Assembly: GCA_029718625.1 (NCBI GenBank)
Contig: CM056387.1
Location: 37,379,426 to 37,443,425 of the forward strand
Reading direction: 5' to 3'
Origin: Synaphobranchus kaupii
Taxonomy: Eukaryota; Chordata; Actinopteri; Anguilliformes; Synaphobranchidae
Length of the DNA: 64,000 bases
In this document: positions 33,380 to 45,110 of the stretch, in pieces
Numbering within the stretch: position 1 is the first letter of the stretch
Layout of the letters: each line of letters starts with the position of its first letter
Translations under genes and position numbers: made by a program
Notes under the pieces: model-generated
Database searches by the model: none
What the model saw: only the letters and a program-made list of their open reading frames with translations
What the model was told of the DNA's origin: nothing

Positions 33380-33610
33380 ACCATTCAGATCAATAGCGCA
33401 ACATTGACGTGGATCAAGGTTCTGTCTCCTCTCGGGTCGCGTAAACAACTTTTTTTCCTCTCGGTAGCGAGCCTCGGCTATATCAGCCGATCCGTGGCAC
33501 AAGGCCAGGAGCGCGATAAGTTAATTAACCAGCTCATTTCCAGAGCGCCTCAGAGGAACTTAAAAGTCTGCTTGCTCTAATTTATGGGTTAATTAATAGG
33601 ATGGGAAAAG
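33380..33610. promoter_or_regulatory. Possible conserved non-coding element with homeodomain-like sites
   Basis: Unique sequence with palindromic TTAATTAA twice (TAAGTTAATTAACCAGC and GGGTTAATTAATAGG) and a CAATAA-type cluster (AATCAATACCATTC). It sits in DNA otherwise dominated by repeats, which is typical of enhancers in gene deserts. Inference from texture only. Confidence 0.3.
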
Positions 33611-34269
33611 GTAAACATTTGAAGGTGCAACTGCGAGAGCTTTTGCTGAAAGGGGAGCCCCTGAAAGCTCGACGCGGAGGGACAAAAACAAAACTGTGGC
33701 CCCCAAAACAGGACGGTCCCCTGTGAATAGGGAGGATGGGCTGACGACAGACCAGGCAATGCTAACTCTGGTTTAGCTGTGCTAGCCAAGCTGGCTTTTC
33801 TTGGCGGCGTGCTTTCTTGGGTGCTGGTAGTCAGGGGGCCAGGTAGGCTTCCCGAAATGCGCAGATATCCCAAAATGCACAGCTGTATCTGAGGTGCTGG
33901 TGAGGGCGGGGGCTGCATTATCCCCGAGCTGTCATTCAGTTCCTTCGCCCCCCCCCCCCCCCCCCCCCCCCACCAAAAAAAAAACAGGTGTAACAAGCCC
34001 ACAAAGGTCAGTGTTCCTCACAGTGTCAGTATCAAATGTTGCGTTGCCAGGGAGACCATTTCAGTTTTCCGCAGTTGACCTGTGCTAATAACAAACCTGT
34101 CTGTTCCCCACCGCCAACCAACCCCCAACCCACCCCAAAGCACCCCATGTCCCTAACTGGGAAGGAGACAGTGCGGGGACATTGTGTGCCGGCCCGCGAG
34201 AAGAGGCGTCTCTCCCCCTACCAAAAGCGCCGATTCGGTTCTCCGATGAACTATGTATGGGATCCAAAT

Positions 34270-34440
34270 TGTGATTACAATCATGCAAGATAAATCACTC
34301 TGCTGTTGGAGAAAATAACCTGGCTAAGATAATCAGCGGGTGAGACTCGAGCGTGATTGGCACTTTGGGCATAAATAACCTGGAATTATCCGTAATAACC
34401 ATGGTAACTGAGTGGTAATTGCCAGAAGGTTCTCTTGTCT
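34270..34440. promoter_or_regulatory. Possible conserved non-coding element
   Basis: A cluster of repeated words: AAATAACCTGG occurs twice (about 34312 and 34374), along with GATAATC, GTAATTGCC and GGCATAAATAACC. No open frame crosses it. It looks like transcription-factor-site-rich DNA rather than coding sequence. Confidence 0.3.
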
Positions 34441-35199
34441 TGGAAAAATAGCAGGAGAATAAAGGAGCGGGAAAGGAGTCCTTGCACAGTTAAACCTCCA
34501 TTAACTGTGTGCATTGTGTGCATTTGTTTATGTCAAAAGGAGTGCTCTGGCTTTGTCTCTGAGGACTCCTTTCTGTTAGCAAGACTGGAGGCAATTAGCA
34601 CAAAAGGTTTCTCAAATATTTTTTCCCCCCCTTGATGGTTTTGAGAAACAGCAATCGGATCCTAAGCACGGTTCGCGGATGAACACCGTATAGGTCACAG
34701 GAATTTGCTTAACGTTTCAAATGGCAAAAGTTCCGTCCTGTAGGAACGTTTTCTCTCCACGATGCGAAAGTGAGCCCCGCCCACAAGGTGACACGCTGAA
34801 CTGCTTCTGCGATGCCAGGATGCACGGTTGTGACCTCACCAAGGTATACCGTTGGCTGGCTCCCGAGGGGCTGGCCCGTGTAAGCTTGCCTGGTTGACTA
34901 GCCTGTCCTGTATGTATTTCGTACATTATGAAACAGCCCTTTCTGTCAAATGACAACATGGAGAACCAGGCGTGCTTGATGGACCTTGTGGATTTCCGGC
35001 AGTAGAACACTGAAGAATCACCGAAGAGTTTCCTTCAGCGATACGGACACATTCAGAGTTTTCACAGTCACAAGGAAATGCACTCACAGAGGGGACAGCG
35101 TTTTACTTCCTCAGGTGAGAAATGTAATTTAAATAAAATAAATTAAAGTACAAATTACAATAAAAAAAATGGTCTCACATCTTCTGACTCCAACCGACA

Positions 35200-36391
35200 C
35201 CGCTCTTTCACTCCTTTTGACTGAATGCAGTCACGTGACCACAGTCAGCGGCAGCAGCGATCCTTAGGGCTGCCGCACCGCCTCCTCTCTCAGCGCCTGG
35301 ATGTTTGGATGTTTTGTGAGTGAGGGGGTTGCGGTATTTCCTGATTAATAGAGATATTATGCCGATGCGCATTCCCTGCCGCGGCTCGGGGGGGGGGGGG
35401 GGGTGAAGAACGCGCGGCACATGCGGAGCGGGGGCGCTGGGGGCGCCGGGCGGGAGGGGCGGAGACGAGAGACGGGAGAGGTCCCCGATCCCCCCTGCCA
35501 TCCTCGACTCCCAAGTGCGCCGGGCCACGCCCCGCTCCCGCTAATCCCCGTCCGCTGAATCCCAACTATTCCAGAGAAATCCCGGATTTGATTCATTACG
35601 GATCTGAAAGTGGAGGCCTCCTGTGCGTAACGGTGGAAGGCCGGTGAAGGCACGCTGACGTTTTTTCCGACATGCGGAGGGGGGAGAGCGGAGAGGTGGA
35701 GATGTCAGGGGCTCGGATATGGCAGCGCCCTCTTTCAATGCAGTTCGTCATATTACCAATTCCTTTTCCAGGCTAGATGGAAGATCTCGCAAGCGTTTAC
35801 GTATGCGGACGTATACGTACGACAAAGCATTGCTGTGGGAGGTTCAATATGTTGTGATCCCGTCCAAGAGGTATAGATGTGCCCCTCACCCACCCCGTGT
35901 AGTTGTACCCCTCACCCGCCTGGCGCTGAGGAGTTCATTGAACCGCTAAACTGCTTGATAAAAATCTTTTTTTAAACAAGTGCCTGCCAAAGTGTGAAAC
36001 TCCACTGTATCACAGGTTGGCAGAACGCATGCAATTGATACCTTTCAAGACGTCTCATTTACAGCAAGTGCCACTTAGGACTAATTTACAACAACCTTTG
36101 ATGTTTTTTTTTTTCTCTCGCCTTGCGTTCTTTGTTCTTTATTCAGATCTACACCTTCTTCCGTCGCACGACGGGATCATGGACCCGCAGCTGGCGGGGA
36201 AAACTTTTCCTTTTCGCCTTTTTTTTTTTTTTGTACGGTCCTAATGAGGCTGTGGTGGCGGTGGCGGCAGCGGCGGCGGCGGCTTAGAAGCATTGCGGTG
36301 GCGCTGCGCGTTTTTTGCGCCGGCCCCTCCGCTGAGCTGAGCTGAGCTTCCCGTGCTCCGCCGAGCCGATGCACGCTGAAAATGACCAACG
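35200..36391 (+). promoter_or_regulatory. CpG-rich region ending in a candidate first coding exon
   Basis: A GC- and CpG-rich stretch with a GGC/GCGG triplet patch (36256-36284) typical of 5' UTRs, then GCTGAAA-ATG-ACC-AAC-G (ATG at 36382-36384), then GTGAGG at 36392. Purine at -3, and a donor-like site after ten coding bases, would make a first exon coding Met-Thr-Asn plus one base. No matching second exon was found in the window, so the gene is unknown. On the other strand CAATATGGCAGC-like sequence at about 35719 is also promoter-like. Confidence 0.3.
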
Positions 36392-36581
36392 GTGAGGGAG
36401 AGCGCCAAACTAACCGACACGCCGGGGGGGGGTGGAGCTGCGGAGTGCCCCTTTTCCCTGAACCCCCCCTCCCCCCCCTATCCACCGCCATCTCGACACA
36501 GGCGCGTGTTTCATCTCACGCTACCGGGCTCCCAGGTCTGACTGGAAAAGGCCGCTTCCTTCCCCCCCCTGTCCCCTGCCA

Positions 36582-36607
36582 CCCCCCCCCCCCCCCCCCC
36601 CCCCCCC
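36582..36607. repeat. Poly-C tract, 26 bases
   Basis: An uninterrupted C run downstream of the candidate first exon. Nearby are a GT/GC-rich microsatellite (about 36825-36930) and C-rich sequence to 37210. Confidence 0.9.
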
Positions 36608-37292
36608 ACCCCCTCTCTGATTGAAATGTGGACCGGCCCCCTGACTGCAGCCTCCAGGGAGGAAAGGCTCTTCCTTCTTCTAGTCTTCACCTGTTTCCCT
36701 TCTTCACCCAGCTTATCACGTTCTGCCGGCCCACTTTCGACCCCCACGGCCGGGCCCGGTCTTGAACCCGTCACTCAAGTGCTATCTTTAGTGGCTGGTC
36801 TGTGTGAGTGCGTGTGCATGTGTGAGCATATGTGTGTGTGTGTGTGTATGTGTGTGTGCGTTCGTGTGTGCATGGTGTGTGTGTGCGTGCGCATGCACGT
36901 GTGTGCATATGTGTGTGCACGTGCGTGTGTGTATTTGTTCACTCTGCGTTCACTCTTCTGGATGAGCTCCCAGCGACTCCCTGCTCTTTTTTATATGTCT
37001 GCTCAGCACTATCACCGGGAGTCTGTCCCTGAGCCTCTCGCCTAGCCTAGCGCCCCTCTCTCTCTCCCGTGGGACAGAGGGGATCTTTGTTCCCGCTGGC
37101 TTCCCCTCAGACTCCTCCGGCTCACGCGCCACATTCCTCCGGGGAACACCTGCCGCCTCGGGAGCGAACGAGACCTCCCCTCCCGTCCCCTCCCCTGCCA
37201 CCCCGCCCCCCGAGGATTAAGGCTATCCGCTCTGGGTATGCCTGCCCAGGCTGGGCCTGTCCGATCTGCCCAGGCATTACATCCATAGAGAA

Positions 37293-37326
37293 GCCTGTGT
37301 GAAACAATAGGGCCTTTCACACAGGC
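37293..37326. other. Perfect 12-bp hairpin
   Basis: GCCTGTGTGAAA (37293-37304) and TTTCACACAGGC (37315-37326) are perfect inverted repeats around a 10-base loop. Outer sequences AGGCATT (about 37272-37278) and AATGCCAGG extend the pairing imperfectly. It could be a small fold-back element or an RNA hairpin if transcribed. No known microRNA was recognised. Confidence 0.5.
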
Positions 37327-37542
37327 AAACAAATGCCAGGCTGGCATGCCCTGATCCACATCGCACTGTTAGTGAAATGAAAAGTGCTATACCCTCGATA
37401 TTGAACCGTATCGATCCGCTCTAGCAAGGAACCACCTCCTGAGGTTGTCTGATGTTAGCGAGCCGATGTGGGGCTACAGAAGGCATTAGTTAACTTCACT
37501 GTTACTTCCTCTGCCTGCACGGCCGTCTTGATTATTTATCAT

Positions 37543-37793
37543 ACTGAAGAGTGTTTTTTCCAAACTTTTTAACTTTTTATAAGGCATATTTTTCAAGGTG
37601 GGTATAATTTTTCTGATAAATGGTTAGATATCTGCAGGTTTACTTTTATGCTATTATTTTCAGGGATTTAAGTATACAAATGTGATTTTTTCATGGAAAA
37701 ACCTCCACCAATTTAACAAAAACAAAAATGTACATTTTGTCTAAATTGGTAAAAAATGTACTGAGTGAATTTTTGAAAAACACTCTTCAAAGG
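37543..37793. mobile_element. MITE with GAAGAGTGTTTTT ends
   Basis: The left end TGAAGAGTGTTTTTTCCAAA and the right end TTTTGAAAAACACTCTTCA are inverted copies about 250 bp apart. The inside is AT-rich and partly self-complementary (CAATTTAACA / TAAATTGG). It is non-coding. Confidence 0.7.
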
Positions 37794-38439
37794 CCCTCAG
37801 CCAGCAGCACAAAATAACGATTTTAAATTTACAAATAAATAAAAAAATTATCCAGCCAGCTAGACATTTCTTAGATAGATCTTGATAACACATCTTCCCC
37901 CGGCTAGCATATTTCTATATCGCACACAATGAAAATTAGCATACGTGAGTAAACCACCGATGAAATTATGACAATAAGAAGACGGCTCGAGAACAAAAAC
38001 AACATCACGCGATGGCGTGCAAAGCCTTGCATCATGCGGTGAGCGTCACTGTTTACAGCGGCATCCCGCTCACACGCCCAGCCTTCTCCTGCTGCTGCAG
38101 GAGCTGGGTCCCTAGTGGGCGAGCTCATCGAGCTCATCGTGAAAGCAATCGAGCCAGACCAAAAGAGTTTTGTTACAAACTGGATTAGCTATTTGATCCC
38201 GGTGTGCAGGCAGCTAACAGCTAACAGCATTGGGCCAGGATGCTCTATGAGCTAAGCATGAGAAACGGGTAGGTCTGGAGGCCTGGCTGATGTAAGCTTG
38301 GGCTCTCTCTCCAGCAGCGGAGAAACACGTGTAAAATGTCGGCTTACCTCATGGCTATTAGTGAGCTTGTGGCTGAATCTCAGGATGGCAGTGTACAAAT
38401 GGCAACACACATGCTGAATTACCTATACAAATTACAAAA

Positions 38440-38605
38440 ATACTATTACTACTTCTACTAGTAGTAGTGCTACTACTACTACTACGATAATAATAATAAT
38501 AATAGAAAACAATATTAATAATCATTTGAAAAAATAGGTTAAAAATCAATATAAATTTATATATATATATATATATATATACGTATACTGTATACAGTAT
38601 ATATT
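38440..38605. repeat. Triplet and AT microsatellites
   Basis: Contains CTA/TAG triplets (about 38440-38483), an AAT run (about 38487-38505) and a TATA dinucleotide run (about 38557-38580) followed by a short ATAC palindrome. Confidence 0.85.
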
Positions 38606-39060
38606 TCTAATATAAAAATAAATTAAAAACTTAGCTGAACCAAGATCTCTATGAAGCACAAATAAAGACACTTTAATATTAAAAGGTGAAAAGCCTTTAA
38701 GTCCATTGAATTTGCTTGATAAGTTGTGCCATGTATGGCATTGCACTGGTGTAGTGCTAGTGGCATCCTGTTATGAATGGCACCGGGTCAAATTTCCACA
38801 TGCGTCCATTTTGAAAAATCATTTCTAGGGTTTCACTGCATTTGTTGCTGCCAGACCCGACAAGCGCTAACGCTAAAACTCCCGGCAGAGCGACACTCCA
38901 GTGAATGAGGTCACATGTGCGAGGAGCATCCCATTATAGCGCACAAAATAATAGGCCTCTTTGAATTATGTTTGTGAGAATGTGGTTGAGGAAGTTCATT
39001 ATTCAGCGTTAGGTTATTCTTTGACTGCCACGCCAGAATACAAACAGTATAGCCACTGCG

Positions 39061-39319
39061 CTGCAAAAAAACTAATCGTAACAAGCATTTTGATCTCGTA
39101 TTTAAACTTTAGAATCTTATTTCTTCTTCTTTTTTTGCTAAATAAAACAAACTATCTGCCAGTGGGTGAGATATTTTTTACTAATTTCAAGATTTGCCAG
39201 TGGGGTAAGATAATTTCACTTAAAAAGTAACTTAAAACAAGCTAATATTGTTCAATTGTTTTAATATTATACTCATTACAAGACTAAAACACTTGTTAAG
39301 ACACACATTTTTTGCAGTG
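39061..39319. mobile_element. MITE, TTTTTGCAG-ended family, copy A
   Basis: It begins CTGCAAAAAAAC and ends TTTTTTGCAG, with internal blocks ACTTTAGAATCTTATTTCT, TTTGCTAAATAA, ATTTCAAGATTTGCCA and AAGTAACTTAAAACAAGCT. The same blocks occur in order in copy B at 53377-53641. Two divergent copies in one window show a dispersed family, hAT-like by its ends. Confidence 0.8.
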
Positions 39320-39809
39320 TGCACAGTTAGTTCAGTGTAATTTGTAAAAAACAAAGATGACACGTGGCCGTGTACACAACAGCAGATTGGTTATGTCATA
39401 CGTAACGCATAAAGAGATATGCTGAACTGCTGCAGTGAGCTTATGAGACCAGTTGCCTTCTTTGCCTCCGGAGCACAGTGGAAATCTCACTCCTGTGCCC
39501 TGACGCGTGTTCTTATCCCTATCCGGGAGAAATCGGAGCGAACGCTTCCTGATCAGTCATGGAGGAACCCTCCGGAGTGTCTGTTTAATGGAAATTTGGT
39601 GTTCGGCACACCCCCCCCACGAGAAGCACAGAGGTACGCCGGACGCCACAACCTAAAATATCAGGCGTTCCCCTAAATCATTCACGCCAGGGCCACCGGT
39701 GGGACAAATCTGTGTGCTCTTCTTCATGGTTTGTTGTGGCCATTCTCATACTGAAGAAACAGAGATAGGCTGACCGGAGGCACAGGATAATTAGTCAAAT
39801 GGATAAATT

Positions 39810-39900
39810 CAATTCAATTCAATTCGGTTTTATTTATATAGCACTGTTCATCACAAAGGGCATTGTCAGAAAGCAGCTTTACAGAGATATGGGCCTAAAA
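39810..39900. repeat. Dispersed fish repeat fragment
   Basis: CAATTCAATTCAATTC followed by GGTTTTATTTATATAGCAC and AAAGCAGCTTTACAGAGAT. This arrangement is familiar from dispersed repeats in fish genomes. Class not assigned. Confidence 0.5.
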
Positions 39901-41522
39901 CACCCCCAAGAGTACTCCTACGGGGAAGAGAGAGAGGTAAAGTTAAGGTGTTCTTGGGGTGGGTGTGTAGGGGGGGGGGGGGGGCCAGGAGTTCGGGGGA
40001 GGTGAGAAAAGGTTTGGGTGAGGCGTGAGAGCTGTGGAAGGAGGTGACACGTATTTGGGAGGGGCGGAGGGGGGGTTACGCTCCTTGCTGCGGGGAGGTG
40101 CCCTGTCGAAGCGGGCGGGCGGCGAGCCCCTGACGGGGACAGGAATGAGTTCCGACAGCTAGATTAAGGACGGAGGAAGGAGCTTATTTCACGGCTGATT
40201 TGTTTTTCATATCTGAACAGCAGTGGGAGAGATCGGGGGGGAGAGAGAGCTAAGCCACAGGAGGAGGGGGGGAGGGGGGGAGGGGGGGGAGGGGGGGAGG
40301 GGGGGGGGCTGATGGAAACAGAATGAAACAGGGGGGGAAAAGAGAGATGAGCCAGACCAGGGATGAAGGGAGAGAGAAGAAAGGGAAAGAACAGACATTT
40401 ATAGGAAGAGGACGGCAAAAGGGAGGAGAGAGAAAGAATGGATGGATGAGCGAGCCAGGGAAGACAAGGTGGGGAAAGAGAGCTTGTGGGAAAGGGATGA
40501 AAATAGCAGAGGAAAAGGAGGAGAGGAAAAGGAGGAGAGGTGGGTATGGGAAGAGGAGAGAAATCAACAGCAGGGTGAGGGAAGCGATCCAACTGGCTGT
40601 GGGAGGTTGTCAGAGGGGGGGGGCGGAGCTATCAGAAGGTAACAACACGCTCTCTCGTGGAAGGATTTTAAGAGACATGGGGAGACTCGTCAGGTCTTTG
40701 ATATGTGAAGAGAGTAGACGCGATGAACACTGTCCTGAGAAGAGAGGAGAGGCGGGGAGAGGGGGAGGGAGGGGAGGGGAGGAGAGGGGAGGAGAACTGG
40801 AGTGGCTACAGAAAAAATAGACTTGACCCAATAGGAGACAGGCGGAGTTTCTGGCCAAGTTCCAATTGTGCCAACGTCGAGATTCATCGCGCTGCTACGT
40901 CACAGTGTGACTTAACCAAGTGCAAGCGCAGAACAGACCGAGGGGGGTAGTTGGAGTATGTAGATAAGCAAGTCAGAAAGATGACATGGATGCATTCAGC
41001 CTGGAGGATATACTGTCAAGGAAGGCAGAGGGTGGATGATCAAAGGGTTAATTGTCATACCTTTTTAGGCCTGACAACATAATGACCAGCCTTCAGTGCG
41101 GTTGTCATTTTACTCAAAAAGCAGGAATTAGGATGTGTCAGAAGAACATAACTCACCAATTAGCAGGGCCACCGCAACTTCACTCAATGCCATAGTTTCA
41201 ATCAAACAAAAGCCATGTTTGCCACCTTTTCTTTTGCAATCGCATTCAGATTTGCGAGGCTTCACGAAACATGTTTCTTGCTCCTAATAAGCAAAACATT
41301 TCGCTCTTTTTTTTATTATTTTTAGCTCAGGTCAAACACCAAAATTGATGTTATGCAGAAACCTCAGAGAATACAGAAATCACAAAAAATATAATTTTTT
41401 GGTTTGGTGTTTGAAACACAGCAACTTGAAAACAAATACTGAAGCCTTAGATAACAGTCTTTCGTGTTGCTAGCCAGCTCGCTAGCCTAGTAGCCAGTGT
41501 TCCCATTGTGTTTCCGATGTTT

Positions 41523-41527
<5 letters not shown>
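39901..41527. other. Purine-rich non-coding stretch
   Basis: G-rich runs at about 39970-39985 and 40263-40309, then GA-rich sequence to about 40800, give long but meaningless open frames on both strands. No exon recognised. The remainder to 41527 is AT-rich unique DNA. Confidence 0.6.

Positions 41528-41562
<35 letters not shown>
41528..41562. repeat. (TA)n microsatellite
   Basis: About 16 TA units ending in TAAAACACC. Confidence 0.9.
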
Positions 41563-41566
<4 letters not shown>

Positions 41567-42164
41567 CCACCACAGCATGTTTGATATTAATGACTAATCA
41601 ATAGCTAACTTGCACAAATAGCAAGCACATACCAGCCACATTAAGCTCTGCAATCAATAGCTATCATAACTATTATGAGCAATTGACTGGCTATGGAAGA
41701 AAAATCACCTCAAGCTTTGTCTCACAAGCCTCGCCCAGAGAGTAATGTTAAAATAACTTTTTAAATATATGCTTAAAAGAAGACAAGGCAAGAATGAAAC
41801 AGACTTTCTGAAGAATTTACATAATGCAGCCCAGATTGACAACAATGGCCACAACCAGACCGGGAAAACAAGAGAAGGTATTGAAAAAGATTAAAATAAT
41901 TCAGAGAACAGAAAAAATACTTTCCTTGTTCTTTTTTTTGTTGTTGCAAATTGTTCTTTGTTAAAATGTTCACTCTCCTTAGTAATAAAGATATAGGGCT
42001 GAAAAAAGAAGGAGTGCTTTGAAAATGTACTAGGGGATCTGGATCTCAACTTAAAGGAGTAAACAAAGACACGTTGAATCCACCGTTTCATTTAATGTTT
42101 GTTGTAACCATCTCTTTGACTCTATCCAATGTGAACGCCTTAGCTTCGTGTAACGAGTGAGAAG

Positions 42165-42250
42165 CACACGCCCCAGGGTAACATTCGAACCCGCACCCTT
42201 GGCCCCAAGGCTCCAAAGCCAAATGCATTACCAGTCAGCTAAAGGCAAAA
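42165..42250 (-). repeat. tRNA-like SINE head fragment, minus strand
   Basis: On the minus strand it reads GCTGACTGGTAATGCATTTGG (A-box-like) and GTGCGGGTTCGAATGTTACC (B-box-like). The intervening part does not fold as a tRNA, so it is best read as a SINE or tRNA-derived fragment. Confidence 0.4.
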
Positions 42251-43189
42251 TCGCCCTTAGCTAAGGGTAACGTCATTATTTTCAATGTGAGGGTCGCGTC
42301 ATCAGAGTGTTGCCACGCTAACCCGCTACAAGGCCTGAGCCTTACCGCACCTCGCCGTGCTTACTAGCTAACTAGCCGAGCTACACCCGCTACATTAGCG
42401 TCAATGCGCTAAAGTGCAAGGGTCCAAGGGTCCGCCTATGACCGGGCCTTTTCTTTGTGCGCAAATGGCATTATTCATCCACTGACGTGATACCGTGCTT
42501 CATGGAGCAGCCATTAAAATATTGAACCCAATGGAAGACAGAATGGCCCTTCAGTGTACTAGAGTTCTCTCTTTGAGCATGTTTTTGGAGTAGCTCAAGA
42601 GCTAAGAACAATGAGCGCCATCGATTCTCTCTCCCCCTTCGCAATTCCACGCGCTGCATTACCATGTACTAGTGAACCTGCTCAAAACCATATTTAGGAG
42701 CGCGAGTGCCGAGCATCCTTTAGATGTTGCAATCACAGCCATGAAGTATGCGACCAAAGAGGCGTGCTTGTTTGAAAGCAGTCCTTGAATAAAAGAGAGT
42801 ATCACAGTACAGCCTGTTGCCACTGTCATGATGAGCCCACCCCGGGGCAAGCGCTCCTTTTTGGAAACAAGTGTGGAAAAGTGCCCGGATAACGGTGCCA
42901 TTTTTGGCCTTATTATGCCTTATTATGACTCAGATGACAGGAATTTAAGGACTTCTGTTTACTATGCTGTGCTGGGTGCTGCTCTCTGATGCCAGTGTTT
43001 TTTTCTTGTTTTTGTTTCACTCAAACAGTTCGGACGTAACTCAGTATGGCGGTCGAAGCGGTTTTGTCCTTGGCGACACAATCCGAAGTTAAAAAAAACT
43101 GAAATTTCTTTCAAAAAGATTTCGGAGTGCGCGCCCCGCGCAAGCCCGGAGGCGGCCGTCTTTAACGCGAGGCCTCTTTTCACGGGCTT

Positions 43190-43400
43190 CTTGCTGACAG
43201 AGGAGCAGCGTGTTTAACGGCGCTGTCAATGCCGTGGGCCTGGGAGAGGAGAGGATGTGACTCACTCTGCAAAGGGGAGAGAGAGGGGCCGCTTTGTGTG
43301 CGAGTCCCATTGACAACTGCGGAAATAATTACCTCTTTTCAACTATTGCTGAATAAATTGCTCAATAACTTTTTTTGTTAATTTTGCGCGCGGCTGCGAC
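43190..43400. promoter_or_regulatory. Possible enhancer with AP-1/MARE-like site
   Basis: Unique, gene-free sequence containing ATGTGACTCACTCTGC (AP-1 core TGACTCA) followed by an AT-rich block (GGAAATAATTACCTC, GAATAAATTGCTCAATAAC). Unlike its neighbours it is non-repetitive. Inference from motif clustering only. Confidence 0.28.
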
Positions 43401-44739
43401 GGCGGCGGACTCGCTATTCTCCTCCTGGGTGGAGAGGGTGAAACGGGAGGAGGATAATCACGGGAACGTGAGAAGAGAAGAGGGTATAAGTTGGGTCTGT
43501 GACATCATCATTCCTTATTTAAGGCCTTTGTGTGGTTTTTATGGGAGCGTGGGTGTATGCGTACTTGTGTGCGTATGTATGTGTGTGTGCGCGTCTGTGG
43601 TGTGTTTATGCCGGTGGATCCAATGCGTTTCTGCATATGTGTTTATCTGCGCGCTCATACATGCCTGTGTGGGTGTGTGTACTACATACAGACGCGTATG
43701 CATGCATGCGTATGTTTGTGTGCGCATGCACGCACGGGCGCATGCTTGTGCGCGCGCAGCACACGCGTGACCATGCGTTTTGAAGTGCCGTGCTCTGCGA
43801 GCGGGGTGTCACCAGCGCCCCAGTTAGCTAATCATCCCTGCACTGCGCCTCTCAGTGGTGTCATTACTGTGCATTCCGCATGACTGCTCCCCTAATGCAC
43901 ACGCCGAGAAAAGCATCAGAGAGCCGCAGCGGCGAAAAATCGACATCTTCTTCGCGAACAGCGGCCTGCCAGCCTTCGCCTTCTCCTCCCTGCGTCAGCG
44001 ACGGTAGATCTGAATCGTTTTTTTTTTGGTTTGTTTTGTTATCCAAACAAATCAGGTTTAAATATTTAATATTTAAAGAGCTGATGTTACAAACGCAGAC
44101 ATGTTTTGCAGACAAACCGCTCTGAACCATATCTGTTGCTTCTGTGTTTATTCAGGGTGGCGGCTAACAATGGTGGCAGAGGTTCTATCGCTCATGGCAA
44201 CAATATAGCAGGGAAATTACGACTAATAGACACTTATTTCATATTTGTGTTCATGCTAATTATATTAAAGGTAGAAACCTGAGACCCGGAACTTTCTACA
44301 TGAATAAACATAACCCTGGGAGATTTGTCAGATTTGTAGGCAGTTCAGCGGAAGAACTCCAATTCCCTACTTGGAAGTGAGAGGAGAGCTGAAATGAATG
44401 AGTAATGTGTGTGATTGTCTCATCTACCGCCGTCTCTCAATTCAAGTGTTTTCAGGTAGTTAGAATGTCAGGCTGTGATTAAAAAGTTACTTCATCATGT
44501 ATTTGTCATGCTTTATGAAAGTAGCAATAAAACAAATTGACGGATAATTTTTGGTGCTTTCACCGTCAAATGTTCCACGATAAAAAGATAACTACATTAA
44601 AAAAAAAAAAAAACTGAATAAACATCTCTGCACCAGGGCTTAACTTCTTTGTTATTGCATCAGTAAAAAAAAAGAGGCCATTTTTTTCATTGAAATTTAC
44701 TATGGAAGAAGCCTGAAAAAACACTTTTTTCCCTGTCCT

Positions 44740-45110
44740 TTGGGCGCCCTCCCACTCTTTCCTGCCCTGTGGCCTGACCCCACCCCACCCCAAATCTTCC
44801 CCAGCTTCCTTATCTCCGACGAGGCCCGATCCTGACCCCTGGAAGCCCCCGCCTGATTGGCTGAGCCGGTTGGGAGGTCTCCCGTTCCTGTTCAGCTCGC
44901 TCCTCGCGTCTGGGAGTTCGGTTTCCCCCGCCCATGCCGCCATGTTTGTTGTTTGAGCCGCGGCCCCATTCGTCAGTCTGGCACTCTGTGTACGCTCGAA
45001 GCAGCGGAGGAGGAGGCCAGAGGAAGAGCGAGTCTTGTGTGCTGTGAAGCAGCTGCGTGACGTGGGGCCATCTCTGTACCTCCTTATTATTTAAGGGCCT
45101 TTCTTTTGTT
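44740..45110 (+). promoter_or_regulatory. CpG-island promoter candidate
   Basis: It contains an inverted CCAAT box (GATTGGCTGAGC, about 44855), a YY1-like GCCGCCATGTTTG (about 44936-44948), GC-rich sequence and a CRE-like TGACGT (about 45058). YY1-like sites at this position are common just after transcription starts. No coding exon was found downstream on +. On the minus strand AACATGGCGGCATGG starts an open GC-rich frame whose product is not recognisable. Confidence 0.35.

Noticed and set aside
40164..40820. Pro/Ser-rich and Lys/Arg/Glu-rich open frames
   Set aside because: They come from a purine-rich low-complexity tract read on both strands. Composition is simple and there are no splice signals.
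42165..42250. tRNA gene on the minus strand
   Set aside because: A- and B-box-like words are present but the cloverleaf does not form, so a SINE-derived fragment is more likely.
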